Shown here piece after piece: positions 43,386 through 52,962 of a stretch of DNA of 64,000 nucleotides. The translations under genes were made by a program, and so were the position numbers. The stretch spans positions 1 through 64,000 of the forward strand of contig JABACA010000008.1 in assembly GCA_014237975.1 (NCBI GenBank). Direction: 5' to 3'. The first letter of the stretch is position 1; the number at the start of each line of letters is the position of its first letter. The notes under the pieces were generated by a model. The model made no database searches and was not told the DNA's origin. It saw nothing but the letters and a program-made list of their open reading frames with translations. The DNA comes from Mariniblastus sp. (lineage in GTDB: Bacteria > Planctomycetota > Planctomycetia > Pirellulales > Pirellulaceae).

Positions 43386-45119
43386 TTGACTGATACTCCT
43401 TGGAATATGACCGATTGGAATGCTGATTTAACTCAGCCAATCCAGATCGAAACGACAAGTTGGGAGTCGATGGACTCCAGCGAACCTCAGGTCATTACCC
43501 TGCCGATACGAGTCAAACCGAGACGGGTACAAAGTTATTTTTTCAATTGTGAATCCGAGCAAAAAAACGAAGGAAAAGAATCCGCCGCCAAGGCGTTTCT
43601 TTCGTCCGGGTCAAATAAGACACCATCAGCTATCAAACCTAGCAAACGTCCCGACAATCCATCAAGAACCCGCATCAAACCGCCTCGTGACATCATCAAG
43701 CTGAGCGACCGTCTATTCTATGTTTTGCAGCCACCCCTCGAAACACTTCTCGCCAGTAACACAATTGAATTCCCCTTCAAGCCTTTCGATTTTCAGTATT
43801 CAGGAGTTGCATTTCTGTTCCCTCGCCATTCTGCGATCCTGGCCGACGAGATGGGACTGGGTAAAACGATGCAGGCCATTACGTCCATTCGCATGTTGTT
43901 GCGGAGTGGCTACCTGAAAAATGTGTTGTTGATCTGCCCCAAGCCGCTGGTTACCAACTGGCAACGTGAATTTGCTTTATGGGCTCCCGAGGTTCCCGTT
44001 TCGGTCGTTTCCGGTTCGCAAGCCAAACGACAGTGGCATTGGGAAAACAATCATACTCCTGTCAAGATTGCCAACTACGAGTTAATGGTCCGTGATGAAC
44101 AGCTGGTTACCCAGCCCGACGCCCCGTATGACTTGGTGTTGTTGGATGAAGCCCAACGAATCAAGAACAAATCAAACTCGACCAGCAAGGTTATTCGCAA
44201 CATTCCTCGGCAACGCAGTTGGGCTTTGACCGGCACGCCGATTGAAAACAGTATTGAAGACTTGATCGGTATTTTTGAATTTGTTTCACCAGGCGCCATC
44301 CATAATGCCATGAGCGCACGCGAACTGCGGCGGGAAGTCAAGGATTTTGTTTTGCGGCGAAGCAAAGACATGGTTCTCAAAGATTTGCCTCCCAAGTTGA
44401 TCCGTGACACCGAGTTGAGCTTGACCGGCGAGCAATATGATTCGTATCAGCAGGCAGAAAAAGACGGCGTACTGAAATTAAATGACCTCGGCGCCGAAAT
44501 CACGATTAAACATGTCTTTGAATTGGTTCTCCGGTTAAAGCAGATATGTAATTTTGATCCTTCAACTGGCCGAAGCTCCAAGCTGGAGCTGCTCCAGAGC
44601 GATATGGAAGAAGTGGCAGCCAGTGGCCGAAAAGCAATCGTGTTCAGTCAATGGGTCAAGACATTGGATACGCTCGATGGTCACCTGAAAGAATTTAATC
44701 CGTTAGCCTACCATGGACGAATTCCGTCGGGAAAACGAGATGCCATTCTGCAGGAGTTCAAGGAATCACCCGATCGCCATATCCTGTTGATGAGCTACGG
44801 TGCCGGCAGCGTCGGGCTCAATCTTCAATTCTGTCGTTACGTCTACCTGTTCGATCGCTGGTGGAATCCGGCGGTGGAAGACCAAGCGATCAACCGGGCC
44901 CACCGTATTGGTGCTGCGGGCAGTGTGACCGTTACACGAATGATATCGGCAGGAACCATCGAACAGCGGATTCACGACATTCTCGAATCCAAACGAGAAC
45001 TATTCAACGAGATACTCAGCGACAACCGTAATCCGGCAAGTTACGGCCTGAGCAAGGAAGAGATCTTTGGCCTGTTTAATCTAAAGACGCCTGACGGTAC
45101 GATATCCAAAGTCGCATAA
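43386..45119 (+). CDS. SNF2-family ATPase/helicase-like protein
   Basis: This 577-residue SF2 ATPase of the SNF2 group has motif I DEMGLGKT (about 155-162), Ia-type LLICPKPLVTNWQREF, motif II DEAQ (about 254-257), motif III LTGTPIENS, and the second RecA domain with FSQWVKTLD, LMSYGAGSVGLNLQ and motif VI QAINRAHRIG. It translocates on double-stranded nucleic acid. There is no nuclease, SWIM or DNA-binding domain; the first 100 residues are charged and low complexity. The start is TTG 43386 or ATG 43407. It pairs with the preceding unknown gene. Roles in transcription recycling or in defence are possible but not shown. Confidence 0.9.
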   Translation: MTDTPWNMTDWNADLTQPIQIETTSWESMDSSEPQVITLPIRVKPRRVQSYFFNCESEQKNEGKESAAKAFLSSGSNKTPSAIKPSKRPDNPSRTRIKPPRDIIKLSDRLFYVLQPPLETLLASNTIEFPFKPFDFQYSGVAFLFPRHSAILADEMGLGKTMQAITSIRMLLRSGYLKNVLLICPKPLVTNWQREFALWAPEVPVSVVSGSQAKRQWHWENNHTPVKIANYELMVRDEQLVTQPDAPYDLVLLDEAQRIKNKSNSTSKVIRNIPRQRSWALTGTPIENSIEDLIGIFEFVSPGAIHNAMSARELRREVKDFVLRRSKDMVLKDLPPKLIRDTELSLTGEQYDSYQQAEKDGVLKLNDLGAEITIKHVFELVLRLKQICNFDPSTGRSSKLELLQSDMEEVAASGRKAIVFSQWVKTLDTLDGHLKEFNPLAYHGRIPSGKRDAILQEFKESPDRHILLMSYGAGSVGLNLQFCRYVYLFDRWWNPAVEDQAINRAHRIGAAGSVTVTRMISAGTIEQRIHDILESKRELFNEILSDNRNPASYGLSKEEIFGLFNLKTPDGTISKVA

Positions 45120-45140
45120 GCAAATTGGATTGATTGGCCC

Positions 45141-46286
45141 ATGCCTGAACGTCAAGAAACTCGTCTTCCTGAAAACCACCAAGCCAATTGGTATCCCCCC
45201 TGGGCTCCCCGTTTTTGGAACGGGATGCGGATGCTGGATTACTGGAGGCTACTGCATGCCAATCAGTTTCGAATCCATCCAACACGGCTGCCGATGGCCT
45301 TTATGGTCGGTTGCTGCACCGTGATTAATTCATGCCTGTCCGCCATGCAAACGCTCTGCTATGAGCGCACCATTCGCAACTCGAAATTCGATAGTCCACC
45401 CGTCTTTATTGTGGGGCACTGGCGCAGCGGCACAACCTTGCTGCACGAGTTGATGTCTCTTGATCCACGCATGGCGTTCCCCAACAACTATGAAGTCTTT
45501 GTCCCGCATCATTTCCTTGTATCCAAGGTGGTTCTACAGCCACTCATTCTGCTTTTGCTGCCACCGACGCGACCGATGGACAGGATGCCGATGCGAGTCG
45601 AATTGCCACAAGAAGATGATTTTGCACTATGTGCCATGGGTGGACCGACGCCGTATCGCAGAATCGCGTTCCCGAACCAGCCCAATGACGATTATCTCCA
45701 GCTGGATACGGACAACCTGAGGGAAGACCAGGAAACGGAACTCTTTAAGTGCCTGAACAAATTCTACCGGGCATTGACGGTTCGCCACAAAAAGCAATTG
45801 GTCCTCAAGTCGCCTCCCCACACCGGTCGGATCGCCAAACTCGCCAAATGGTTCCCGGGCGCCAAGTTCATCCACCTCAGTCGCGACCCTAACCAGTTGG
45901 TTCCATCCACCATCCGACTCTGGCAGACACTGGACCAAGTCCAGGGGTTTCAGCCAGCAAAATACGATAACGATTGGTTACTGGAGTATATTCGCAAGAA
46001 CAAAGAAATCATGTATGGCAGTTACTTGCGAGACCGCGCCCAATTACCGGCTGATCAATTGGTCGAAGTCAAATTCGAAGAACTGGTTGCCGACCCGCTG
46101 GCGCAGATGCAGGCCATCTATGAGCAACTGGAACTGGGTGATTTTGAATTAAACCGGGACAATATCAAACAGTATTTTGAACGCCGTGGTGATCACAAGA
46201 AAAACGAAAACAAGCTCAATCCGGCATTGGAATCCTGGATTGACACGAACTGGCACGATTACAAACAGCAATTCGGTTACCAGTAG
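45141..46286 (+). CDS. Sulfotransferase family protein
   Basis: This 381-residue protein has the PAPS-binding 5'-phosphosulfate loop GHWRSGTT at about 92-99 and the 3'-phosphate site FIHLSRDPNQLVPS near 250. These are the two hallmarks of PAPS-dependent sulfotransferases. Hydrophobic segments before the loop may be a membrane anchor. Planctomycetes carry many such enzymes for sulfated polysaccharide or lipid work. It lies 21 bp after the SNF2 gene on the same strand but has no functional link visible. The acceptor is unknown. Confidence 0.9.
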   Translation: MPERQETRLPENHQANWYPPWAPRFWNGMRMLDYWRLLHANQFRIHPTRLPMAFMVGCCTVINSCLSAMQTLCYERTIRNSKFDSPPVFIVGHWRSGTTLLHELMSLDPRMAFPNNYEVFVPHHFLVSKVVLQPLILLLLPPTRPMDRMPMRVELPQEDDFALCAMGGPTPYRRIAFPNQPNDDYLQLDTDNLREDQETELFKCLNKFYRALTVRHKKQLVLKSPPHTGRIAKLAKWFPGAKFIHLSRDPNQLVPSTIRLWQTLDQVQGFQPAKYDNDWLLEYIRKNKEIMYGSYLRDRAQLPADQLVEVKFEELVADPLAQMQAIYEQLELGDFELNRDNIKQYFERRGDHKKNENKLNPALESWIDTNWHDYKQQFGYQ

Positions 46287-46488
46287 CGACCAGCCCACAT
46301 ACCCGTGATGTACATTTCATGCCGATAATTTGCACGAGTTTGCTGTTTCCGTGCAAGACACGCAAGCCGAGGTAGAGCATAATCTGAGCTGGGAAACTAT
46401 TTCGCGACGCTACCGTCGAGTACCGAGTTCGACGGCCAGGCCGGCGTTGTGAGAACTCCAACCAATTTGCCAGACTGCCCTGAATCTG

Positions 46489-49434
46489 ATGTGCCACTTA
46501 CATTTCAATGCCCGTATCTTGTTGGGCGCGCGCGCCGCACTGATGGCGGTCATGCTGCTATGGAGCGGTTGGCTGGTTGCGGATGAGCCATTGAAATACA
46601 ACCGGGAGATTCGCCCCATCCTGGCCAAGCACTGCTTTGTCTGTCATGGTCCCGACGAAGGCTCTCGTCAAGCCGGCTTGCGACTGGATGATCGCGCGGC
46701 CGCGATAGAGATGAAGGCGATCCAGCCAGGCAGGCCCGCTCAAAGTGGTTTGGTTGAGCGTATTCAATCGACCGATCCGGAGAGCGTCATGCCACCTGCG
46801 GATTCAGGTCACTCGCTCAGTGCCGACGAAATCAAACGCTTGCGGCAATGGGTCGCCGAGGGAGCGAAATACGAAGTACACTGGTCTTTTACCGCGCCAA
46901 AAAAAGCGGATCCTCCCACGAACCAGGCCGACGGGTCCAATCACCCCGTCGACCGTTTTGTTCTCCGTCATCTCGAAGCTGCCCAGCTCAGCCCGACAGC
47001 CGAAGCGGACCGGCTGACCTTGATTCGCCGATTGTCCTTGGATCTTACCGGGCTTCCCCCAACGGTCGAAGAAGCCGACGCATTCGCTGCGGATCGTTCT
47101 CCCGAGGCCTATGAAACGGTGGTGGATCGCCTGTTGGCCTCCGATGCCTACGGCGAGCATTGGTCCAGGATGTGGCTCGATTTGGCGCGGTACGCCGACA
47201 CCAAGGGCTACGAAAAGGACCGGCCCCGTACGATCTGGCGATACCGCGATTGGGTGATCGATGCCTTCAACCACGACATGCCTTACGATCAATTTACGAC
47301 AGAACAATTGGCGGGCGACCTGCTTTCCAGCCCGACAAACGAACAGTTCCTGGCGACTGCCTTTCATCGTAACACGATGGAAAACGACGAGGGTGGCACC
47401 GACGACGAAGAATTTCGTGTGGCGGCCGTCAAGGATCGGGTGGATACGACACTTCAGGTCTGGATGGGTTTGACGATGGGGTGTGCCAAGTGCCATTCGC
47501 ACAAGTACGATCCGATCAGTCAACACGCTTACTACCAGATGTATGCACTGTTTAATCAAACCGAAGACGCGGACCGCGAACAACCATTGTTGAAAACACC
47601 GACGCGCGAGCAGCAGGACCAGATCCAACGACTCGAAGGCGAGCTCAAGACACTCCAACAGGCATTGGCTGACCGGCCGCCCGGTTATGCCGAGGCCTTT
47701 TCCGATTGGCAAGCCAAATTTAAAGGCCGACCGCTTTGGGCGCCCCTGCTCTATTCGGGGTTTGAATCCACCCAGGGGATCGTGTTGACCCAGGATGATC
47801 AGGGCATTTTGCTGGTGGACCAGGAACTGCCTGAAAAAGACACCTGGAAACTGACGCTCCAGCTGCCACCGGGGCAGCCACTTACTTCGATCCGCATCGA
47901 TACATTCCCCAAGCCAAAGGGTGGGAAGTGGAACGACAAGAATGTTGTCCTGAATGAATTCAAGGTCGAGCTGATTGAACCGGGTCAGGATCCGGTACCC
48001 TGCAAACTGGCGCGTCCCCGGGCGGACTTTTCCCAGCGGGACTGGCCGGTGGCCAAGGCGATTGATGGCCAAGCCAGCTCGGGCTGGGCCTTTTCACCCC
48101 AAGCGGGCCAGGCCCACGCTGCCGTCTTCGATTTTGAACAACCGATCGAACCGGGAACAGGTCGACAATTGCGACTGACACTCCAACAGCAATACGGCGC
48201 CGGCTTGCTACTCAAACGTTTTCGAATTTCGGCCAGCAACTACCCTGTCTCGTGGTTGGCAGCGGAAGTTAAGATTCCCAGCACAGAGACCCTCTTTGAG
48301 ACCAAGGTCTTCCCCGCCACGCGGCAGCTTCACGCAAACATTGCCGCGAAACGCCAAGAGATTACGCGTGTTCGCCAGGCCGTCCCCTCGACGCCCGTCA
48401 TGCGGGAGCTGGCAGCCGACAAACGTCGTCAAACGAGAATCCATGTGCGAGGCAACTTCCTGGACCTGGGCGATCCTGTCGAGGGAAGCGTGCCGGAAGG
48501 GTTTGGTCGGTTCGATGCTGCCTGGCCCCAAAATCGGCTGGGCGTTGCCCGTTGGTTGATAAACTCCGCCAACCCCCTGACGAGCAGGGTGGCCGTCAAT
48601 CGTATCTGGGCTCAGCTTTTTGGCCGTGGGTTTGTTGAGACGGAAGAAGATTTTGGGACGCAGGGGACCCTGCCCTCTCACCCGGAGTTGCTGGATTGGT
48701 TGGCAGTCGATTTCCAGGAAAATGGCTGGTCGTTAAAGCGGCTCCTGAAAACGATCGTAATGTCACGGACCTATCGTCAAAGCTCGCATGTTAGCCCGCA
48801 ACAGCTTGAGATCGATCCAGGCAACCGCCTGTTATCGCGCGGCCCGCGTTTCCGCCTGTCGGCAGAGATTGTCCGTGATCAAGCGATGGCCGTATCCGGT
48901 TTGCTGACGCGGCAAATCGGGGGGCCCTCGGTCATGCCACCCCAGCCGGGCGGGATTTGGAAATCGACTTACAGCGGCGAGAAATGGAAGAACGCGACGG
49001 GGGCCGATCGCTACCGACGGGCCCTTTACACTTATAAAAAACGGACGAGTCCCTACCCGGCCATGCTCACATTTGATTCAGGCAGTGGTGAAGTTTGCCA
49101 GATCCGACGGGTGCGGACCAATACACCCCTGCAGGCGTTGGTGACACTCAACGATACGGTTTATGTCGAGGCCGCCGGGGCGCTGGCAACACGCATGGAG
49201 CATTCGGCCAGCACCTCGCGGGACCGAATCGCCAACGGTTTTCGGATGGTTCTTGTGCGGCACGCCGATCCCAAGGAGCTTGACCGATTGGTCGCGCTGT
49301 ACGATTCGCTAGAGACCGAACTGACGGATGGCGACGCGCTGCTCAAGTCGGCCGGATTGACCGAAGGGGATCCTCGGCTTGTCGCCGTGGCGAATGTTCT
49401 GTTGAACCTGGATGAAACCTTGATGAAACAATAG
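46489..49434 (+). CDS. PSCyt1/DUF1549/DUF1553 protein (planctomycete cytochrome-type), second copy
   Basis: This 981-residue protein has a signal peptide (MLLWSGWLVADE), a haem-binding motif CFVCH at about 49-53 (a true CX2CH, unlike the copy at 14.5 kb), a DUF1549 region (SLDLTGLPPTVEEADAF, WLDLARYADTKGYEKDR) and a DUF1553 region (NRIWAQLFGRGFVETEEDFGTQG, SRTYRQSS). A jelly-roll-like beta domain with EPGTGRQLRLTLQQQYG lies between them. The ATG at 46489 opens the signal peptide. It is followed after 9 bp by the DUF1501 gene, the usual partner. Role in polysaccharide breakdown is suspected but not proven. Confidence 0.92.
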   Translation: MCHLHFNARILLGARAALMAVMLLWSGWLVADEPLKYNREIRPILAKHCFVCHGPDEGSRQAGLRLDDRAAAIEMKAIQPGRPAQSGLVERIQSTDPESVMPPADSGHSLSADEIKRLRQWVAEGAKYEVHWSFTAPKKADPPTNQADGSNHPVDRFVLRHLEAAQLSPTAEADRLTLIRRLSLDLTGLPPTVEEADAFAADRSPEAYETVVDRLLASDAYGEHWSRMWLDLARYADTKGYEKDRPRTIWRYRDWVIDAFNHDMPYDQFTTEQLAGDLLSSPTNEQFLATAFHRNTMENDEGGTDDEEFRVAAVKDRVDTTLQVWMGLTMGCAKCHSHKYDPISQHAYYQMYALFNQTEDADREQPLLKTPTREQQDQIQRLEGELKTLQQALADRPPGYAEAFSDWQAKFKGRPLWAPLLYSGFESTQGIVLTQDDQGILLVDQELPEKDTWKLTLQLPPGQPLTSIRIDTFPKPKGGKWNDKNVVLNEFKVELIEPGQDPVPCKLARPRADFSQRDWPVAKAIDGQASSGWAFSPQAGQAHAAVFDFEQPIEPGTGRQLRLTLQQQYGAGLLLKRFRISASNYPVSWLAAEVKIPSTETLFETKVFPATRQLHANIAAKRQEITRVRQAVPSTPVMRELAADKRRQTRIHVRGNFLDLGDPVEGSVPEGFGRFDAAWPQNRLGVARWLINSANPLTSRVAVNRIWAQLFGRGFVETEEDFGTQGTLPSHPELLDWLAVDFQENGWSLKRLLKTIVMSRTYRQSSHVSPQQLEIDPGNRLLSRGPRFRLSAEIVRDQAMAVSGLLTRQIGGPSVMPPQPGGIWKSTYSGEKWKNATGADRYRRALYTYKKRTSPYPAMLTFDSGSGEVCQIRRVRTNTPLQALVTLNDTVYVEAAGALATRMEHSASTSRDRIANGFRMVLVRHADPKELDRLVALYDSLETELTDGDALLKSAGLTEGDPRLVAVANVLLNLDETLMKQ

Positions 49435-49443
49435 CGAGCCAGC

Positions 49444-50943
49444 ATGACACTACCTATCCCTCTCCAACAGACGCGCGCCATCAGCCGGCGACATTTTTTT
49501 GGCCAGGCCGGGCTCGGTTTTGGCTCGATCGCGCTCAGCTCGTTACTTGCGCGGGATGGCCATGCAACCGATACTGACTGGAAAATCCCGGCCAAAGCGA
49601 AATCGATCATCTACCTGCATATGGCCGGTTCGCCCTCACAGCTCGAGCTGTTTGATCCGAAGCCGGCCCTGAACAAGCTTCACAATACGGAATGTCCTCA
49701 GGAATACCTGGATGGCAAACGATTTGCCTTTATCCGCGGTGTGCCCAAGATGTTGGGGGCGCAGTCCAAGTTCCAACAGCATGGCGAGAACGGCCAGTGG
49801 TTGGGGCATCATTTACCGCACCTGGCCAAGATCATCGACGAACTTTGCGTGATTCGATCAGTCCACACAGACCAGTTCAATCATTCGCCAGCCCAATTGT
49901 TGATGCAGACGGGCAACCCGCTTCTCGGTTACCCGGCCATCGGTTCCTGGGTGACCTACGGCTTGGGGAGTGAGAACGAGAATCTTCCAGGATTCATGGT
50001 CCTCTCATCCGGTGGGAAAACGCCGAGCGCAGGAAAATCACTGTGGGGCAGTGGCTTCCTGCCAACCGTCTATCAAGGCGTGCAATGCCGCACCGATGGA
50101 GGTGACCCCATCCTGTTTCTTTCCAATCCCAAGGGCCTGTCGAGGAATGCCCGCCGCAAAACGCTCGATGCGATTGGCGATCTAAACCGGTATCAACACA
50201 ATCACATTGGGGATCCTGAAACGATGACCCGGATTGCCCAATACGAACTCGCTTTTCGCATGCAGGTTTCCGTTCCCGAAGTGATGGATATTAGCCGGGA
50301 AACGAAGGAGACACTCGAACATTACGGAGCGAAGCCGGGACATGTCTCCGAAGCGGAATCGGCGGCTGACCCGAGACGGTTGTACAAAGGGGATGACCCG
50401 ACATTCGCCAATAATTGTCTGTTGGCCAGGCGGCTGGTAGAGAATGGCGTACGTTTTGTACAGTTGTATGACTGGGGCTGGGATCACCACGGTTCGTCTC
50501 CCGGTGAATCGATCGATGAAACACTTCCTATCAAATGCGCCCAAGTGGATCGCGCCATCGCCGCCCTCATAACCGACCTTAAGCAACGTGGCTTATTGGA
50601 CGAGACCCTGATCGTATGGGGAGGAGAATTCGGCCGAACGCCGATGATGCAAAACAATGTGAACAAGGAATTGAAGAAAGGTTTCTACGGTAGAGATCAT
50701 CATCCCCACGCCTTTACCATGTGGATGGCCGGAGGAGGCGTCAAACCAGGGGCGTACGGTCAAACGGATGACATCGGGTACTACATCGCGGAAAACCCGG
50801 TCGGCGTGCGGGACTTGCAAGCGACCATCCTGCATCAGATCGGCATCGATCCCCACCGTTTCAGCTTTCCGTATCAGGGACTCAACCAACGGTTGATTGG
50901 GCCGACCGACGAAGGCAAAGTAATCCGCGATCTATTGATATAG
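49444..50943 (+). CDS. DUF1501 protein with Tat signal, second copy
   Basis: This 499-residue DUF1501 protein has a twin-arginine signal SRRHFFGQAG, MAGSPSQLELFDPKP, DWGWDHHG, VWGGEFGRTPM and YGRDHHPHAFTMWMAGGG. It is exported folded and belongs to the same family as the 13.1-kb gene but is longer. It lies 9 bp after its PSCyt partner. The gene is convergent with flhB; a weak dyad ACGTTA...TAACGT at about 50953-50976 in the 158-bp gap has no T-run. Confidence 0.93.
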   Translation: MTLPIPLQQTRAISRRHFFGQAGLGFGSIALSSLLARDGHATDTDWKIPAKAKSIIYLHMAGSPSQLELFDPKPALNKLHNTECPQEYLDGKRFAFIRGVPKMLGAQSKFQQHGENGQWLGHHLPHLAKIIDELCVIRSVHTDQFNHSPAQLLMQTGNPLLGYPAIGSWVTYGLGSENENLPGFMVLSSGGKTPSAGKSLWGSGFLPTVYQGVQCRTDGGDPILFLSNPKGLSRNARRKTLDAIGDLNRYQHNHIGDPETMTRIAQYELAFRMQVSVPEVMDISRETKETLEHYGAKPGHVSEAESAADPRRLYKGDDPTFANNCLLARRLVENGVRFVQLYDWGWDHHGSSPGESIDETLPIKCAQVDRAIAALITDLKQRGLLDETLIVWGGEFGRTPMMQNNVNKELKKGFYGRDHHPHAFTMWMAGGGVKPGAYGQTDDIGYYIAENPVGVRDLQATILHQIGIDPHRFSFPYQGLNQRLIGPTDEGKVIRDLLI

Positions 50944-51101
50944 CCGTCAAACGCACGTTACCCGGAACTGGATAACGTTCTCGTTCTCGGAACTTCAACC
51001 GGCACCAAACCAGTTCACCCATTGCATCACGCATCCAAATCCGTTGGCCACAGAACCCGCCTCGCTTTCGCCAAGCGGAGCCGGATCGATTTCAAGATTT
51101 T

Positions 51102-51866
51102 TCACTTTCGGCCATTCAGCTGACGATGCAGCCGCCTTCGCTTGTTGATGATCTGCGGATCACCGCTCTGGCTGCGTTGCTCATCACGCAGCTGCTGGTC
51201 CGTCATGCGAAGCCGCTGATGAAATGAGAAGTACTCAATCACAAAATCGAGCAATGACATCCCCAGCAACACCACGGCGACCACCAAGCACGACCCGAAA
51301 ACAAACCGTGACAGCGCATCGACCATCGGTGACAACGACAACATCGTGGATTCAAGCAACTCATCGCAACGGTACCACAGGATCAGCGAGGTCGTCACAA
51401 AAACGACCGTTAACTTGGGAACCCCCAATACGCTTCGAGACAATCCCCGCAGGGAAAACAACTGTTTCCACCAGTGCATCGGCGATAATCGACTGGGATC
51501 TGGAACGGCAGACTTTGCGACCCACATGGGGCCCGTTTGCAGGTAATGCGACAAAATCCCGACGACCAGGATCATACCCAACAGTGGCAGGATGCCGGAG
51601 CCAGCCGCGATGATCCCCTGTCGAACATCCTCATTAAACACCGTCGAATTATACTCACTGCCCAGTCGCTGGCTGCTCCAGGTTTCGCTGGCAAAATCCT
51701 GCAGTCGCTGTCCCATCATCGAGAACAGGAACCAACATGCGGCAATACTAAACACCAGTTGCAGGGATGCCGACAACTCCTGGCTCTTGGCAACCTGTCC
51801 GCTCTGCCTGGCCTGCTGCAGGTGAATGACCGAGGCAGGGTGAACAGCATCATCATGATGGCTCAT
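51102..51866 (-). CDS. flhB: FlhB homologue truncated before the autocleavage domain
   Basis: This 254-residue protein matches the membrane half of FlhB, with GQVAKSQELSAS, four hydrophobic helices and the linker RMTDQQLRDEQRSQSGDPQIINKRRRLHRQ. It ends at GRK just where full-length FlhB (about 350 residues) would continue into the cytoplasmic domain with the NPTH self-cleavage site. I read all three frames for about 160 bp downstream and found no NPTH-like remnant, so this is not a simple recent frameshift. AAGGAAA precedes the ATG; it lies 10 bp after fliR. FlhB controls the substrate switch of flagellar export, so this copy may act only as a gate component. Confidence 0.85.
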   Translation of the reverse strand: MSHHDDAVHPASVIHLQQARQSGQVAKSQELSASLQLVFSIAACWFLFSMMGQRLQDFASETWSSQRLGSEYNSTVFNEDVRQGIIAAGSGILPLLGMILVVGILSHYLQTGPMWVAKSAVPDPSRLSPMHWWKQLFSLRGLSRSVLGVPKLTVVFVTTSLILWYRCDELLESTMLSLSPMVDALSRFVFGSCLVVAVVLLGMSLLDFVIEYFSFHQRLRMTDQQLRDEQRSQSGDPQIINKRRRLHRQLNGRK

Positions 51867-51876
51867 AGCAATTTCC

Positions 51877-52632
51877 TTACGCCGAGTTTTGAAGAGCGTT
51901 TTTCAGCAATTGGATTGATGACTGAATATCATCAACAAACAGCCAAATACACCCTCCCAAAGTCAGAAAAATGGCCAGCAGCATGACGATCAAGTTGGAG
52001 GACAGTCCCACCTGTAAAATGTTGACTTGGGGTAGCGAACGTGACACCATGCCAATCACGACGGTCGCAATCAGAATGGCACCCATCGCCGGGGCGACTG
52101 CCCGCAGGGAGAGAACAAAACTCTGGTGCAATAGAGTTACGCAAAGTTCCAGCAGGTTTTGCGTATCGATCGGAGCCCCCAATGGTAACGCCTGGAAAGA
52201 CCCCAGCACCGATGCGATCAGCATTTCGGGTCCGCCAATCAAAACAAAAATGGCAGCGGAAAGAATCGCAAACATTCTCCCCATCGTGGATTGGCCACTT
52301 GTCTGAGCTCCAGAAAACGTATCGACCTGAAGTCCGGCCATCTGGCCAATCAGTGTACCCGCCGATTCGGCAGCCGAGTAAATAATCAAAACACCAAGCC
52401 CCATCATCGTCCCAATAACCACTTCGGACAGCATGGCCGAAAGCAGGCCTCCCCAGTGATCCGGCGCATCGCTCGGCATTTTAGTCAAGGGAAGTGCTAC
52501 CAGTGAAATCATGAGACTGCCCACGACACGGATCATCAGCGGGATCTGGCGACTCCCCAACACGGGTGCTGACAATACCATCGACAGAACTCGAACCGTA
52601 ATCAACAAGTAGGTCGTTGTTAAAACGATCAA
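51877..52632 (-). CDS. fliR: Flagellar export protein FliR
   Basis: This 251-residue membrane protein is a type III export gate subunit with about six helices. Features are VLSAPVLGSRQIPLMIRV, the SEVVIGTMMGLGVLIIYSAAESAGTLIGQMAGL segment and the C-terminal IFLTLGGCIWLFVDD. Its ATG overlaps the fliQ stop (ATGA), typical of the fliPQR cluster. FliP, FliQ and FliR form the export pore in 5:4:1 stoichiometry in known systems. Confidence 0.94.
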   Translation of the reverse strand: MIVLTTTYLLITVRVLSMVLSAPVLGSRQIPLMIRVVGSLMISLVALPLTKMPSDAPDHWGGLLSAMLSEVVIGTMMGLGVLIIYSAAESAGTLIGQMAGLQVDTFSGAQTSGQSTMGRMFAILSAAIFVLIGGPEMLIASVLGSFQALPLGAPIDTQNLLELCVTLLHQSFVLSLRAVAPAMGAILIATVVIGMVSRSLPQVNILQVGLSSNLIVMLLAIFLTLGGCIWLFVDDIQSSIQLLKNALQNSA

Positions 52633-52910
52633 GGCTTGCCATCCATCCCGATTAAGAACGGGGATTCCATCATTGATGCGCTGTACTCAACCATGTAATC
52701 GGTCAACCATGGCAGGCTGATGGCGAGCACAATCGTAATCAAGATGATCTTGGGAACAAACGAAACCGTTTGGTCCTGGATATGCGTCATCGATTGCAGG
52801 ACACCAACCAGGATGGCAATCAGCAAACCAATTACCAGAACGGGGCCTCCCACCATTAAACAGACCAAGATGGCATTTTGACCCGTTTCGACAGCGTCTT
52901 GAGGTTCCAT
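52629..52910 (-). CDS. fliQ: Flagellar export protein FliQ
   Basis: This 93-residue protein has two membrane helices (NAILVCLMVGGPVLVIGLLIAILVGVLQ and FVPKIILITIVLAISLPWL) joined by SMTHIQDQTVS, the conserved FliQ pattern. Order fliP-fliQ-fliR with an ATGA overlap into fliR matches the standard cluster. It is 52 bp after fliP. Confidence 0.96.
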   Translation of the reverse strand: MEPQDAVETGQNAILVCLMVGGPVLVIGLLIAILVGVLQSMTHIQDQTVSFVPKIILITIVLAISLPWLTDYMVEYSASMMESPFLIGMDGKP

Positions 52911-52962
52911 ATTGGCTCCTGCCTTACTTAAAAACCATGAACAAACAACCGCGCTAGCTTAG

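Noticed and set aside
47960-48239. Minus ORFs inside the second PSCyt gene
   Set aside because: Antisense shadows of a GC-rich coding region.
50953-50976. Dyad ACGTTA...TAACGT between DUF1501 and flhB
   Set aside because: Interrupted stem and no T-run, so not called as a terminator.
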